A stretch of DNA of 34,184 bases from Treponema sp. UBA1233 (GCA_002309305.1 DBWR01000046.1:12609-46792), one strand, 5' to 3'. Shown: positions 15,828 through 24,827, counted from the first letter of the stretch. A program made the numbers and translations. Notes: generated from the sequence alone by a model not told the origin.

Positions 15828-17738
15828 CTAGTGTCGGTTTTCCGGGTAGACTCCCAGAAGCCGTACATCTTCAACTTCATTCTTTAACGCATCTATGACG
15901 GCGGCTACATATTCCTTGGGGCTGCCGTTTATGTTTTCAAGGCTGGCATCAACATAGAACCAGTAGTTCCACGGTTGGCCTTCAAGCGGGCGGCTTTCAA
16001 GTCGGGTAAGGTTGATTTTGTGCTGGTTGAAAATGCCCAGTGTCTTGTAAAGAGCTCCGACTTCGTTTTTTGTCTTGAATATGATGCTTGCCATGTTTGG
16101 CCTGATGTTTACTTCGCCTGTTTTACCGTCTGCATTTGCCCGTGACTGAATTATTACAAAGCGCGTAAAGTTTGAAGGATCGTTTTCTATGTCTTCCTGA
16201 AGCACGTCAAGGTTGTAGATTCCTGAATTGACCGTACTTGCAATAGCCGCGATTGACTTGTCCTTTTTTGCCTCGACTATTTGGGCTGCGCTTGCTGTAG
16301 AAATGGCATCTATGTGAATCCAGTCCGGATGAGAGTCCAAAAAGTTCTTGCACTGGCTGAATCCCTGGGGATGGCTGTAAACGGTCTTTATGTCGGAAAT
16401 GGAAGCTCCCTTTATGCCAAGAAGGGCATGGCGTATGTTAAGTGTGATGGCTCCAACAATCGTAACGTCCTGGAAACGCATGAAGTTGTCGTAGTTCTGG
16501 TATACCGACCCCGCAAGGGAGTTTTCTATCGGGACGATACCGTAGTCGGCTTTACCGTCAAGTACGCTCTGGAATATCTCGCTGAACGAATTGACGCTGT
16601 ATGGACTAACGTCTTTTGTGTCGAAATAACGGCTTATGGCCTGTTCCGCATAGGCTCCACGCTTTCCGCTATAGGCGCATACAACCTTTTCGTGCTTTTC
16701 TTCCCTGATGTGGGCAACTGCCTTTCCCATTACCGGAGCAAGGGCTTCTATGTCGTGCATCAGCTTGTCGAATTGTGCAGGAACCAATGATGCCGCTCCT
16801 CCTGCAAGGGCTTTTTCGGGATTGTCATGGACATCCACCATGATTCCGTCAGCACCGGATGCAATGGCCGCAAGTCCCATGGGCGGAACCAGATCCCTTT
16901 GGCCAAGTGCATGGCTGGGGTCAACAATGATTGGAAGATGGGTGAGTTTGCGTAATACAGGTATGGCAGAAAGATCCAGGGTATTTCTTGTGGAATGTTC
17001 GAATGTACGGATTCCCCTTTCGCACAAAATCACGTTTTCAGTTCCGGATGCAAGAAGGTATTCTGCTGACATGAGGAATTCTTCAAGTGTGGCTGTATAA
17101 CCCCTCTTTAGGATTACTGGTTTTCCTGTGGCCCCGACTTTTTTCAGGAGGTCAAAATCCTGCATGTTGCGGCTTCCGATCTGGAATACGTCCACATAGT
17201 CAGTCATGAGCGGAATAAGTTCTCCGGAAACGATTTCGCTTACCACAGGCAGTCCGAACCTGTCTCCGGCTTCACGCAGGCACTTGAGGCCTTCTTCACC
17301 CATGCCCTGGTATGCGTATGGTGATGTTCGTGGTTTATAGGCACGTCCCCTGAGCATGCTTGCACCGCTGGCCGCCACTTTTTCCGCAACGGACATAATC
17401 TGATCCCGGCTTTCTACGGCACAGGGACCTGCTATGGCTACCAGGCGTTTTCCACCAACACGGATTATCTGTCCCCTGTTGTTTGCTATCTCTACAATTG
17501 TATCGTCTTTTTTAAACTCACGGCTCGCCTGCTTGTACGGTTTACTGATTGGAATTACGCGCATGACTCCCGGCTTTGTCTCAAGCTCCTCTATGTTCAT
17601 GTGCACTTTGCCGACTGCCGCAAAAATCGTTTCTTCTTCGCCAACGACCTCATTCAGCTTGAAGTTCTTAGATGTAAGGAATTCCCTGAGATTGTCTTTG
17701 TCAGATTCTGAAATGTCTTTTTTTAAAACAATGACCAT
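15828..17738 (-). CDS. aroF: DAHP synthase-prephenate dehydratase fusion
   Basis: Bifunctional aromatic amino acid enzyme of 636 residues. Residues 1-75 are a ferredoxin-like regulatory domain as in type I-beta DAHP synthases. The DAHP synthase barrel follows with GPCAVES (104-110), RGRAYKPRTSPY, GKPVILKRG, CERGIRTFE and IVDPSHALG; it condenses phosphoenolpyruvate with erythrose 4-phosphate. A prephenate dehydratase domain starts at about 352 (YSGKRGAYAEQA), with PIENSLAGSV and TRF (525-527), and makes phenylpyruvate. A C-terminal ACT domain holds ESRP (581-584), the phenylalanine-binding motif. No chorismate mutase domain is present. Start ATG 17738 has GAGAGGG upstream; an upstream in-frame ATG at 17783 lies within the promoter. 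First and near-last steps on one chain suggest joint feedback control. Confidence 0.92.
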   Translation of the reverse strand: MVIVLKKDISESDKDNLREFLTSKNFKLNEVVGEEETIFAAVGKVHMNIEELETKPGVMRVIPISKPYKQASREFKKDDTIVEIANNRGQIIRVGGKRLVAIAGPCAVESRDQIMSVAEKVAASGASMLRGRAYKPRTSPYAYQGMGEEGLKCLREAGDRFGLPVVSEIVSGELIPLMTDYVDVFQIGSRNMQDFDLLKKVGATGKPVILKRGYTATLEEFLMSAEYLLASGTENVILCERGIRTFEHSTRNTLDLSAIPVLRKLTHLPIIVDPSHALGQRDLVPPMGLAAIASGADGIMVDVHDNPEKALAGGAASLVPAQFDKLMHDIEALAPVMGKAVAHIREEKHEKVVCAYSGKRGAYAEQAISRYFDTKDVSPYSVNSFSEIFQSVLDGKADYGIVPIENSLAGSVYQNYDNFMRFQDVTIVGAITLNIRHALLGIKGASISDIKTVYSHPQGFSQCKNFLDSHPDWIHIDAISTASAAQIVEAKKDKSIAAIASTVNSGIYNLDVLQEDIENDPSNFTRFVIIQSRANADGKTGEVNIRPNMASIIFKTKNEVGALYKTLGIFNQHKINLTRLESRPLEGQPWNYWFYVDASLENINGSPKEYVAAVIDALKNEVEDVRLLGVYPENRH

Positions 17739-17758
17739 AATGCCCTCTCTATTAATAA

Positions 17759-17788
17759 AATATATCATATTTTTGTTAGACAAATCAA
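17759..17788 (-). promoter_or_regulatory. Candidate promoter for the DAHP synthase fusion gene
   Basis: On the minus strand TTGATT (17788-17783), 18 bases, TATATT (17764-17759). The leader of about 14 bases carries GAGAGGG (17749-17743). It overlaps the divergent promoter of the GGDEF-EAL gene. Confidence 0.5.
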
Positions 17789-17805
17789 TAATTCTCTGTT
17801 ATAAT
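17777..17805 (+). promoter_or_regulatory. Sigma70-like promoter for the GGDEF-EAL gene
   Basis: TAGACA (17777-17782), a 17-base spacer and a perfect TATAAT (17800-17805). A second TATAAT overlaps it at 17805-17810, so two start points are possible. Confidence 0.6.
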
Positions 17806-17855
17806 ATAATAATGGGAATAGGTGGGATTATTTGTTATGTGATTAAGGGTTACAT

Positions 17856-19649
17856 ATGGCGGAATTGGACCACAAAAGTATCATGGATAGTCTTTCCCTG
17901 GCGATGTTTGTCGCCGCTCCAGTAAAGGATGAGACGGGGAAGATAAGTGATTTTAGAATTGAATATACTAACCCTCAGTTTCTCTCTCTGGTACACGAAA
18001 TCGTCCGTACAGGATTGTTCTATTCCCAATTCAAGGACAAGATAAGCCCCGAAGTGCCGTGGTTTGAAATAGGCACCCAGGTCATAGACACACGCTATTC
18101 GGTTTCACAGACAATCTATTCAAATCTCGTGCAAAAATGGCTCCACATAACGGTAAACGGGATTCCTTCCGGCGGAATTGTGGCAATAATTCAGGATGTT
18201 TCCGCACAGCATGACATAGAAGTCCAGCTCAAGCAGCAGAACATGAGGAACGCATCCCTTACCGAAGAACTTTCGCTTACAAGATCCGGAATGAGGACAA
18301 AACTGGAAAGCATACAGACATTGAACCAGCAGCTCCAGTTTGCGGCCTACCACGACTCAATGACCAACCTCAAGAACCGTGCATGGTTTGAGCGTTCAAT
18401 TTCAAGGGAAATCGACGACTGCACCAAGGAAGACAAAAAAATCGGAATAATACTTCTGGATTTGGACAACCTCAAGGAAATAAACGAATCTGGAGGTCAC
18501 TCTGCGGGTGATGCCATAATCCGCTGCATGGGAAAGATACTGCGTACTTTTGAAGATGACAGGACGACCACATGCCGTTTTGAAGGCGATGAATTCATTG
18601 TCATGAGGGAAAACATCACTTCAAACGAAGAAATGGCGCTTTTGGGATACAAGCTGATTCATGCCTGCAACGACGAGGGCATAGGTGTGTCCGGTGGAAT
18701 TACGATTTTCCCTGATGATTCTAGAAAGCCGTCCGACCTGCTTAAATTTGCCGACATGGCCATGGTGGAAGTAAAGAAGAACGGCAAGAACAGCATATAT
18801 TTCTTCCAGAAGATGATGGAGGAAAAATTCCTCAAGAAAATCTGCATAGAAAACAAGCTGACCAAGGCTTTGTCGGAAGACTTGTTCATGCTGTATTTCC
18901 AGCCGCAATTTGACGTCCTTACCGGAAAGCTGCGCGGGTTTGAAGCCCTGTTAAGGTGGCATGATGATGAGCTCGGATGGATTCGCCCGGATCAGTTCAT
19001 TCCTCTGGCGGAGGAAACCCAACTTGTGATTCCTCTTGGCGAATGGGTCATGGAAACTGCAATCAAGACCCTTGCACGATGGGAAAAGGACTTTAACTTT
19101 AGCGGAATAATATCGGTCAATGTTTCACCGCTTCAGTTCAAGAAGGATGACTTCATCTACAACCTCAAGGACAAGATAAACCATCACGGCATCAAGGTTG
19201 AGCATCTTGAAATCGAGATAACCGAGGGAATGTTCATAGACAACATGCCGGATACTGTCGCCAAATTGAATGAGATACGCTCCATGGGAATAGGCATTTC
19301 GCTGGATGATTTCGGCACAGGCTATTCATCATTGAGGTACCTGCAGATACTTCCGCTTACCACGCTCAAAATCGACAAGTCATTCATTTCCAACATCAGC
19401 GAGGCAAATGGTGTGGAAGCCAACATCACCGAAAGCATCGTCTCCCTTGTGTCAAAAATGGGGCTGGATACGATTGCAGAAGGTGTGGAAACGGACTCTC
19501 AGCTGGACATGCTCAAGAAATTCAACTGCCACAACGTACAGGGGTTCCTCAAGGGAAAGCCAATGCCGGTTGATTTGTGCGAGCGCATGCTGAATGGAGA
19601 TACCAGTGCAATCCTTACCATCAAGAACATCACGCCGGAAAGTCAGTAA
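17856..19649 (+). CDS. PAS-GGDEF-EAL cyclic di-GMP protein, probable phosphodiesterase
   Basis: A 597-residue cytoplasmic signalling protein with no membrane segment. Residues 1-125 form a PAS-like sensor, and a short coiled coil leads to the GGDEF domain. The GGDEF signature reads EGDEF (243-247), and no RxxD inhibitory site precedes it. The EAL domain is intact: EALLRW (363-368), NVSPLQF, EITEGMF, DDFGTGYSSL, LKIDKSFI and AEGVET. The protein therefore most likely degrades cyclic di-GMP, with the GGDEF domain a reduced cyclase or a GTP sensor. The start ATG at 17856 has AAGGG at spacing 6. It is monocistronic. Cyclic di-GMP controls motility and surface behaviour in spirochaetes, which fits, but the direct target is unknown. 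Confidence 0.93.
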   Translation: MAELDHKSIMDSLSLAMFVAAPVKDETGKISDFRIEYTNPQFLSLVHEIVRTGLFYSQFKDKISPEVPWFEIGTQVIDTRYSVSQTIYSNLVQKWLHITVNGIPSGGIVAIIQDVSAQHDIEVQLKQQNMRNASLTEELSLTRSGMRTKLESIQTLNQQLQFAAYHDSMTNLKNRAWFERSISREIDDCTKEDKKIGIILLDLDNLKEINESGGHSAGDAIIRCMGKILRTFEDDRTTTCRFEGDEFIVMRENITSNEEMALLGYKLIHACNDEGIGVSGGITIFPDDSRKPSDLLKFADMAMVEVKKNGKNSIYFFQKMMEEKFLKKICIENKLTKALSEDLFMLYFQPQFDVLTGKLRGFEALLRWHDDELGWIRPDQFIPLAEETQLVIPLGEWVMETAIKTLARWEKDFNFSGIISVNVSPLQFKKDDFIYNLKDKINHHGIKVEHLEIEITEGMFIDNMPDTVAKLNEIRSMGIGISLDDFGTGYSSLRYLQILPLTTLKIDKSFISNISEANGVEANITESIVSLVSKMGLDTIAEGVETDSQLDMLKKFNCHNVQGFLKGKPMPVDLCERMLNGDTSAILTIKNITPESQ

Positions 19650-19680
19650 GAACCGCATTGTAACAAAACAGGGGTTTAGT

Positions 19681-19699
19681 GGTTTAATATATATTAACC
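19681..19699. repeat. Near-perfect AT-rich palindrome upstream of the SH3/M48/cyclase operon
   Basis: GGTT and AACC flank the palindromic decamer AATATATATT, with one extra T between the left arm and the centre. It lies 24 bases before the ATG at 19723. It may be an operator or part of the promoter; no clean -35/-10 pair can be assigned here. Confidence 0.4.
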
Positions 19700-19722
19700 A
19701 TGTGAAATAAATAGGAGGAAAA

Positions 19723-20199
19723 ATGAAAAAAAGGATTTTATTGCTGCTGATTGCATTCTGCAGCATTTCAGTTTTTGCGGCCGGATTTAAGTCTGGTCAG
19801 ACAGTTTACGTAAAGGCAAAATCAGTCCAGCTAAAGTCTACCGAAGGTTCTTTTGGCAGCAACACAGGTCTTGCGGTATATGGTGACACGGCAAAGGTAC
19901 TGTCAGTCAGCGGTAAAAAGGTTAAGATTCAGCTTTCCACTGGATCAAAGGCAACTGGATGGATAGCTGACGGAAGCCTTTCTGCAAAAAAGGTCAAAAA
20001 GGATTCAAAGGTATCCACATCGGACAAGGAACTTGCTCTTGCCGGAAAGGGTATGACTGAAGAAATGGAAAACGCATACAAGGCATCCAATCCAAACCTG
20101 AACTTTAAATTGATTGATGCAATCGAAGCCATCATCATAAGTGATTCCGAGGTTGAAAAATTCATGAAGGAAGGCCACTTGAATCTGGGGGATGAGTAA
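19723..20199 (+). CDS. Secreted SH3-like domain protein
   Basis: A 158-residue exported protein. The signal peptide covers residues 1-19 or 1-20, with cleavage after VFA or VFAA. A bacterial SH3-like domain follows: FKSGQTVYVKAKSVQLKSTE, then DTAKVLSVSGKKVKIQLSTG and TGWIADGSL, the usual strand pattern of cell-wall-associated SH3 domains. The C-terminal part, about 95-158, is helical and charged. AGGAGG precedes the start. It leads an operon: its stop overlaps the start of the M48 lipoprotein gene by one base. SH3-like domains often bind peptidoglycan or proline-rich peptides; the ligand here is unknown. Confidence 0.8.
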   Translation: MKKRILLLLIAFCSISVFAAGFKSGQTVYVKAKSVQLKSTEGSFGSNTGLAVYGDTAKVLSVSGKKVKIQLSTGSKATGWIADGSLSAKKVKKDSKVSTSDKELALAGKGMTEEMENAYKASNPNLNFKLIDAIEAIIISDSEVEKFMKEGHLNLGDE

Positions 20200-21077
20200 T
20201 GAAAAGAATATGTCAAATTATAATTTCCGCAGCTGTTTTTTCTACGGTTGCATTAACTGGCTGTACTTCACAGGGATTTGCATTTTTAGGGGATCTTGCA
20301 ACTGTTGCGGGTGACGACAAGGCGGCAGGAGCATTCAACAGCCTGTCAAAGGCAGCGGAAGAAATCACACCGGAAAACGAATACTACATCGGACGTTCTG
20401 TTGCGGCAAACCTTCTTACAAACTACAAGGTTTACGAAGACAAAAAGCTGGAAACCTACCTTAACAAAATCTGTGCGGCTCTGGTTGTAAATTCAGAAGA
20501 CCCGTACCTGTACAACGGCTATCACGTAAAGATTCTTGATACTACTGAAGTAAACGCATTTTCAACATCTGGCGGACACATCTTCATTACGCGCGGAATG
20601 ATTTCATGCACTGACTCTGAGGATGCACTGGCTGCGGTTATTGCCCACGAAATCGGACACATCCAGCTCAAGCACAGCCTTAAGTCAATCAAGACAAGCC
20701 GCTATACCGAGGCTTTCAAGGCAACAGCTAATGCCACTATGTCAACAATGGGTATGAAAGAAATGGCCGATACGCTTGATGACATGTGTGGTGACGTTCT
20801 TTCGGATATGGTAAACAACGGATACTCACAGAATCAGGAATTCGATGCTGATAAAAAGGCAGTTGAACTGATGGCAGGGGCAGGATATGATCCCAATGCT
20901 CTGGTTACTGTTCTGGAAAAACTTGCACAGCAGAAGGGAAACAAAAAGAGCGGAATGTTCAAAACCCACCCGAGTCCGGAAAGCCGCATCTCTCACTTGA
21001 GTTCAACCCTCAAGAAGAATAAGGTGGAAGACACGACAGAATACAGGACAAGCCGTTATTCAGCAACTGCAAAATAA
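20199..21077 (+). CDS. M48-family metallopeptidase lipoprotein
   Basis: Predicted envelope zinc peptidase of 292 residues related to the BepA/LoiP/Oma1 group. The signal peptide ends with lipobox LTGC, lipid Cys22. The active site is AAVIAHEIGHIQLKH (His150, Glu151, His154), with the third ligand Glu214 in QEFDADKKAVELM, all intact. The region before it (TTEVNAFSTSGGHIFITRGM) is the standard family lead-in. The C-terminal FKTHPSPESRISHL block is also characteristic. No TPR domain follows, unlike BepA. Homologues degrade or repair misfolded outer-membrane proteins. It is translationally coupled to the SH3 gene and lies 25 bases before the adenylate cyclase gene, so all three probably belong to one operon. 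Confidence 0.92.
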   Translation: MKRICQIIISAAVFSTVALTGCTSQGFAFLGDLATVAGDDKAAGAFNSLSKAAEEITPENEYYIGRSVAANLLTNYKVYEDKKLETYLNKICAALVVNSEDPYLYNGYHVKILDTTEVNAFSTSGGHIFITRGMISCTDSEDALAAVIAHEIGHIQLKHSLKSIKTSRYTEAFKATANATMSTMGMKEMADTLDDMCGDVLSDMVNNGYSQNQEFDADKKAVELMAGAGYDPNALVTVLEKLAQQKGNKKSGMFKTHPSPESRISHLSSTLKKNKVEDTTEYRTSRYSATAK

Positions 21078-21102
21078 TAATTGAATTAATAGGAATAAAA
21101 AA

Positions 21103-23145
21103 ATGAAGTCCATAAAGAAAAAGCTGTGGGTTGTGATAACCTGTGTTGTAGTATTTGCACTGTTTGCTGCATTGCACTGTGTGGGTGCCTTTAAATGGGT
21201 TGAAGACAAAACCTACGACAGCCGAATGAGGGTGACTGCGGATGCCATTGCACCGTCGGACATGATAACCCTTGTCCTTCTTGACCAGAGCAGTCTTGAT
21301 TGGGCTAGGACCGAAATGGATTGGGGATATCCGTGGCCGCGTTCAGCTTATGGAACTATCATTGATTTCTTTAACAGGGCGGGGGCCGCTTCAATTGCAT
21401 TTGATATGCTGTATACGGAACCTTCGCTCTATGGTCCTGAAGACGACAAGGCCCTTGGTGACTCATGCAGCCGCTTTGGGCGTGTCGTTCAAACCGTCTA
21501 TTATGCCAACGAGGACAGTGAACCGCTGTATCCCGTGGATGATATAAAAGACGGGGCCGCAATACTCGGAAATGTTTCAAGTCATCTTGACGAAGACGGA
21601 ACGGAAAGAAGCAACCGCTTTTATGCAAATTCAGCCGATGCAGAACCTGGACTTTCCATTGCGAGCATGATTGTCGGCGAAGACCTTCCCGATCTGGATG
21701 AAATACCCAGAACAAAAGACGGAGAAGCTATGTACATCCGTTTCCAAAAAACTCTGGACAGGTACATTCCATACAGTGCGGCGGAAATAATTAAGAGTGA
21801 GCTCGCCATTGAGGAAGCGGAAAAAAATGGAACGGAAGTAGACTTTAGCGGAGACCTTCTGGATCCTGAAATGTTTGTTGACCAGCATGTTTTCTTTGGC
21901 CTTTATGCACCAGGCCTCTTTGATATTTGTGCAAGCCCTGTTTCTTCCGTTTATCCTGGAGTAGGAGTTCATGTCTGCCAGCTGGATACAATCCTCAGTG
22001 AAACCTATTTGCGTGACATAAACCTGATCATCGCATTGTGCATCATCGCATTGGCATCTCTTGCCGGTTGTGTCATCGGAGGCATTTCAAAACAGGCATC
22101 TTCAAAAAGCATACTTCTGGAAGTAATACTCTTCCTGATTCTGGGTGCCGTGTATCTTGTAGTCGCATACCTTCTGTTCATACCGGGATATATTCTTCCT
22201 GTCGCAAGTCCGCTTGGTGCGCTTGTGGTTTCCTTCTTTGCCACAATAATCGGAACATACCTGAGGGAAGGAAAACAGAGCCGATGGATAAAGACTGCAT
22301 TCAACCAGTACCTTAGTCCGACGGTCATCGACAATCTGATAGAAAATCCAGACTCACTCAAGCTGGGTGGTGAACGCAGGGAAATAACAGCATTCTTCTC
22401 CGACATCGAAAGCTTTACTTCGGTTTCAGAAAACATGAACCCGGAAACGATGACTTCATTCCTTAACACATACTTGAGCGAAATGTCCGACATAATCCTT
22501 ACAAGTGGCGGAACAATCGACAAATACGAGGGTGACGCAATAATCGCATTCTGGAATGCACCAACTTTCCAGGAAGACCATGCCCGGCGTGGAGTGGAAG
22601 CGGCCATTGCGTGTCAGAAAAAGCTTTTGGAAATGCAGGACAGCCTGATGAAGCTTACGGGACGGCCCATAAAGCAGAGGATTGGATTAAATACGGGAAT
22701 TGCAACAGTAGGAAACTTTGGTTCAAGAAACAGATTTGACTACACCATGATGGGTGATACCGTAAACCTTGCTTCACGACTTGAAGGAATCAACAAGGTC
22801 TTTGGTACATATACTCTTGTGTCAGAGGCAACTGCAAAAGCTGCCATGGATGCCGGATGTCCGCTTGATTTCCACAACATCGGTGACATCGCCGTAGTAG
22901 GACGAAAGGAATCTGTAAGGGTTTTTGTTCCTGGTGATAAGGGCAATTTTGACACGCCGGAGATGAAGGGCTTTGATTCAGCCTATAAGAAATTCCAGCA
23001 GGGTAATTTTACGGAAGCACTTGAAGAATTTTCTTCTTTTGCGGAAAAGAATCCAACTTGCAAAAAATATCAGGCAATCTGTGAGCGCTACATAAAGAAT
23101 CCTCCTGCAAACTGGCAGGGCTTCATGCAGGCCACAGAAAAATAA
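21103..23145 (+). CDS. CHASE2-domain membrane adenylate cyclase
   Basis: A 680-residue class III nucleotide cyclase predicted to make cAMP. An N-terminal helix (about 8-28) is followed by an extracytoplasmic CHASE2 sensor (DKTYDSRMR, then SAYGTIIDFFNRAGAASIAFDMLY) and by three helices between about 305 and 385. The cyclase domain holds both metal-binding aspartates, FFSDIESF (Asp434) and YEGDAIIAF (Asp478), 44 apart as expected. Lys474 and the Asp in RFDYTMMGD are adenine-type choices, and NLASRLE gives the transition-state Asn and Arg. A tail of about 50 residues (YKKFQQGNFTEALEEF) resembles a TPR. It appears catalytically complete. As the last gene of the SH3-M48 operon, its sensor may read an envelope state. 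The CHASE2 ligand is unknown. Confidence 0.93.
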   Translation: MKSIKKKLWVVITCVVVFALFAALHCVGAFKWVEDKTYDSRMRVTADAIAPSDMITLVLLDQSSLDWARTEMDWGYPWPRSAYGTIIDFFNRAGAASIAFDMLYTEPSLYGPEDDKALGDSCSRFGRVVQTVYYANEDSEPLYPVDDIKDGAAILGNVSSHLDEDGTERSNRFYANSADAEPGLSIASMIVGEDLPDLDEIPRTKDGEAMYIRFQKTLDRYIPYSAAEIIKSELAIEEAEKNGTEVDFSGDLLDPEMFVDQHVFFGLYAPGLFDICASPVSSVYPGVGVHVCQLDTILSETYLRDINLIIALCIIALASLAGCVIGGISKQASSKSILLEVILFLILGAVYLVVAYLLFIPGYILPVASPLGALVVSFFATIIGTYLREGKQSRWIKTAFNQYLSPTVIDNLIENPDSLKLGGERREITAFFSDIESFTSVSENMNPETMTSFLNTYLSEMSDIILTSGGTIDKYEGDAIIAFWNAPTFQEDHARRGVEAAIACQKKLLEMQDSLMKLTGRPIKQRIGLNTGIATVGNFGSRNRFDYTMMGDTVNLASRLEGINKVFGTYTLVSEATAKAAMDAGCPLDFHNIGDIAVVGRKESVRVFVPGDKGNFDTPEMKGFDSAYKKFQQGNFTEALEEFSSFAEKNPTCKKYQAICERYIKNPPANWQGFMQATEK

Positions 23146-23153
23146 ACGTTGCC

Positions 23154-24827
23154 CTAATTCTTTTGAGTTTTGTTGTCCTGGTCGCGGATTTCCACACGGC
23201 GAATTTTTCCGCTTGTGGTTTTCGGCAGCTCGGAAACAAATTCAATTATTCTCGGTGTCTTGTAGATTGCCAGATGTTCGGTTACGTATGTCTTGATTTC
23301 TACCTCAAGTGCCTTTGATGCGGTATAATCCTTTGTAAGCACGATTGTCGCCTTTACCATCTGACCACGGCTTTCATCATCAACACCTGTTACTGCACAT
23401 TCAAGTACGGCCGGATGTTCCTGCAATACGCTTTCTACCTCAAACGGACTGATTCTGTATCCTGAGCTTTTTATGATGTCGTCTGACCTTCCTACAAACC
23501 AGATGTAACCGTCTTCATCATAGTATGCAGTGTCTCCTGTATCGTAGGTTGTGCCAGAGAGTGCCTTTAGAGTCTGCTCTTCGTTGCGGTAATAGCCGCG
23601 GAATAAACCTGCAGGATTTCCCTTTTCCAGATGAATGACAATGCGTCCAGTCTGTCCCGGGGGGCATCTTTCTCCGTCCTCGTCCTGAATCTCCACGTCA
23701 TAGCCTGGTGCTGGTTTTCCCATAGAGCCTGGTTTTACCTTCATTCCGGGGAATGTTCCTGCGATGATGGCTGTTTCCGTCTGTCCGTATCCCTCGTGAA
23801 TCTCAAGGCCTGTCTTTTCATGGAAGATTCTGAACACTTCAGCATTCATTGCTTCTCCGGCAGTGACACAATAGCGCAGGTGGTCGAGCTTGTACTTGCT
23901 GAGGTCCTGACGTATTAAAAAGCGGTATACTGTTGGTGGCGCACAGAAAGTTGTGACTCCGTACTTTACCAGTTTCCTGAAGAATAGGTCCGGTGTAAAA
24001 CCTGCCATGTCATATACGAAAATGGCGGTTCCTGCAATCCACTGTCCGTAAATCTTTCCCCAGACTGCCTTTGCCCATCCGGTTTCTGCAAGACTAAGGT
24101 GAAGCCCGTCATCGGTTACGTTCTGCCAGTATTTTGCGGTGACGATATGTCCAAGAGGATAAAGGAAATTGTGGAGTACCATCTTTGGATAACCGGAAGT
24201 TCCGCTTGTAAAGTAAAGCAGCATCGGGTCATCGTTGTGTGTGGCGGCATCTCCCTTTGGACGCGGAAAATCTGCATCATAGAGGGGAAGCTCCTTGTGG
24301 AAGTCAATCCATCCTTCTCGTGGACCGCTTACAGATACAAGTGCCTCTACGGACGGAGAGCGGATCATTGCGATGTCAACCTGCTTTTGAATTCGTTTGT
24401 CGTCCATCGCTACAATCATCTTTACGTCAGCGGCATTGTTGCGGTATTCGATGTCGGGAGCCAGAAGCTGTGTCGTGGCAGGAATTGCGATTGCCCCGAT
24501 GCGGTGAAGTGCGGTTGCAATCCACCAGAACTCATAGCGGCGGCGCAGGAATAGCATTACGCGGTCACCTTTCTTTATTCCGTGTGAGACAAAAAATCTT
24601 GCGGCCTTTTTTGAATAATCAGATATTTCCTTGAAATTGAATATTTTTTCTTCTCCGTTGTCATCGCACCAGACAAGGGCTTTTTTATCCGGACATTCAG
24701 TTGCGTAAACATCCACAACATCGTAGGCAAAGTTAAAGTTTTCCGGGGTGATTATCCTGAAATCCCTCTTTAGCTCATCGTATGGAACATTCTCTCCTGT
24801 GGTTATAAAACGGTCAATTAAATTCAT
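23154..24827 (-). CDS. AMP-forming acyl-CoA synthetase
   Basis: Adenylate-forming ligase of 557 residues that activates a short- or medium-chain acid to acyl-CoA in the cytoplasm. Motifs in order are LYFTSGTSGYPKM (phosphate loop), EGYGQTETA, YDTGDTAYYDEDGYIWFVGR, DDIIKSSGYRISPFEVE and PKTTSGKIRR with the catalytic lysine. Length and layout resemble the medium-chain/acetyl-CoA synthetase-like group. The start ATG at 24827 is chosen for GGAG in the leader; an upstream in-frame ATG overlaps the -10 box. It converges on the cyclase gene with an 8-base gap and no visible terminator. The acid substrate cannot be told from sequence. Benzoate- or fatty-acid-CoA ligases are alternatives. Confidence 0.9.
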   Translation of the reverse strand: MNLIDRFITTGENVPYDELKRDFRIITPENFNFAYDVVDVYATECPDKKALVWCDDNGEEKIFNFKEISDYSKKAARFFVSHGIKKGDRVMLFLRRRYEFWWIATALHRIGAIAIPATTQLLAPDIEYRNNAADVKMIVAMDDKRIQKQVDIAMIRSPSVEALVSVSGPREGWIDFHKELPLYDADFPRPKGDAATHNDDPMLLYFTSGTSGYPKMVLHNFLYPLGHIVTAKYWQNVTDDGLHLSLAETGWAKAVWGKIYGQWIAGTAIFVYDMAGFTPDLFFRKLVKYGVTTFCAPPTVYRFLIRQDLSKYKLDHLRYCVTAGEAMNAEVFRIFHEKTGLEIHEGYGQTETAIIAGTFPGMKVKPGSMGKPAPGYDVEIQDEDGERCPPGQTGRIVIHLEKGNPAGLFRGYYRNEEQTLKALSGTTYDTGDTAYYDEDGYIWFVGRSDDIIKSSGYRISPFEVESVLQEHPAVLECAVTGVDDESRGQMVKATIVLTKDYTASKALEVEIKTYVTEHLAIYKTPRIIEFVSELPKTTSGKIRRVEIRDQDNKTQKN

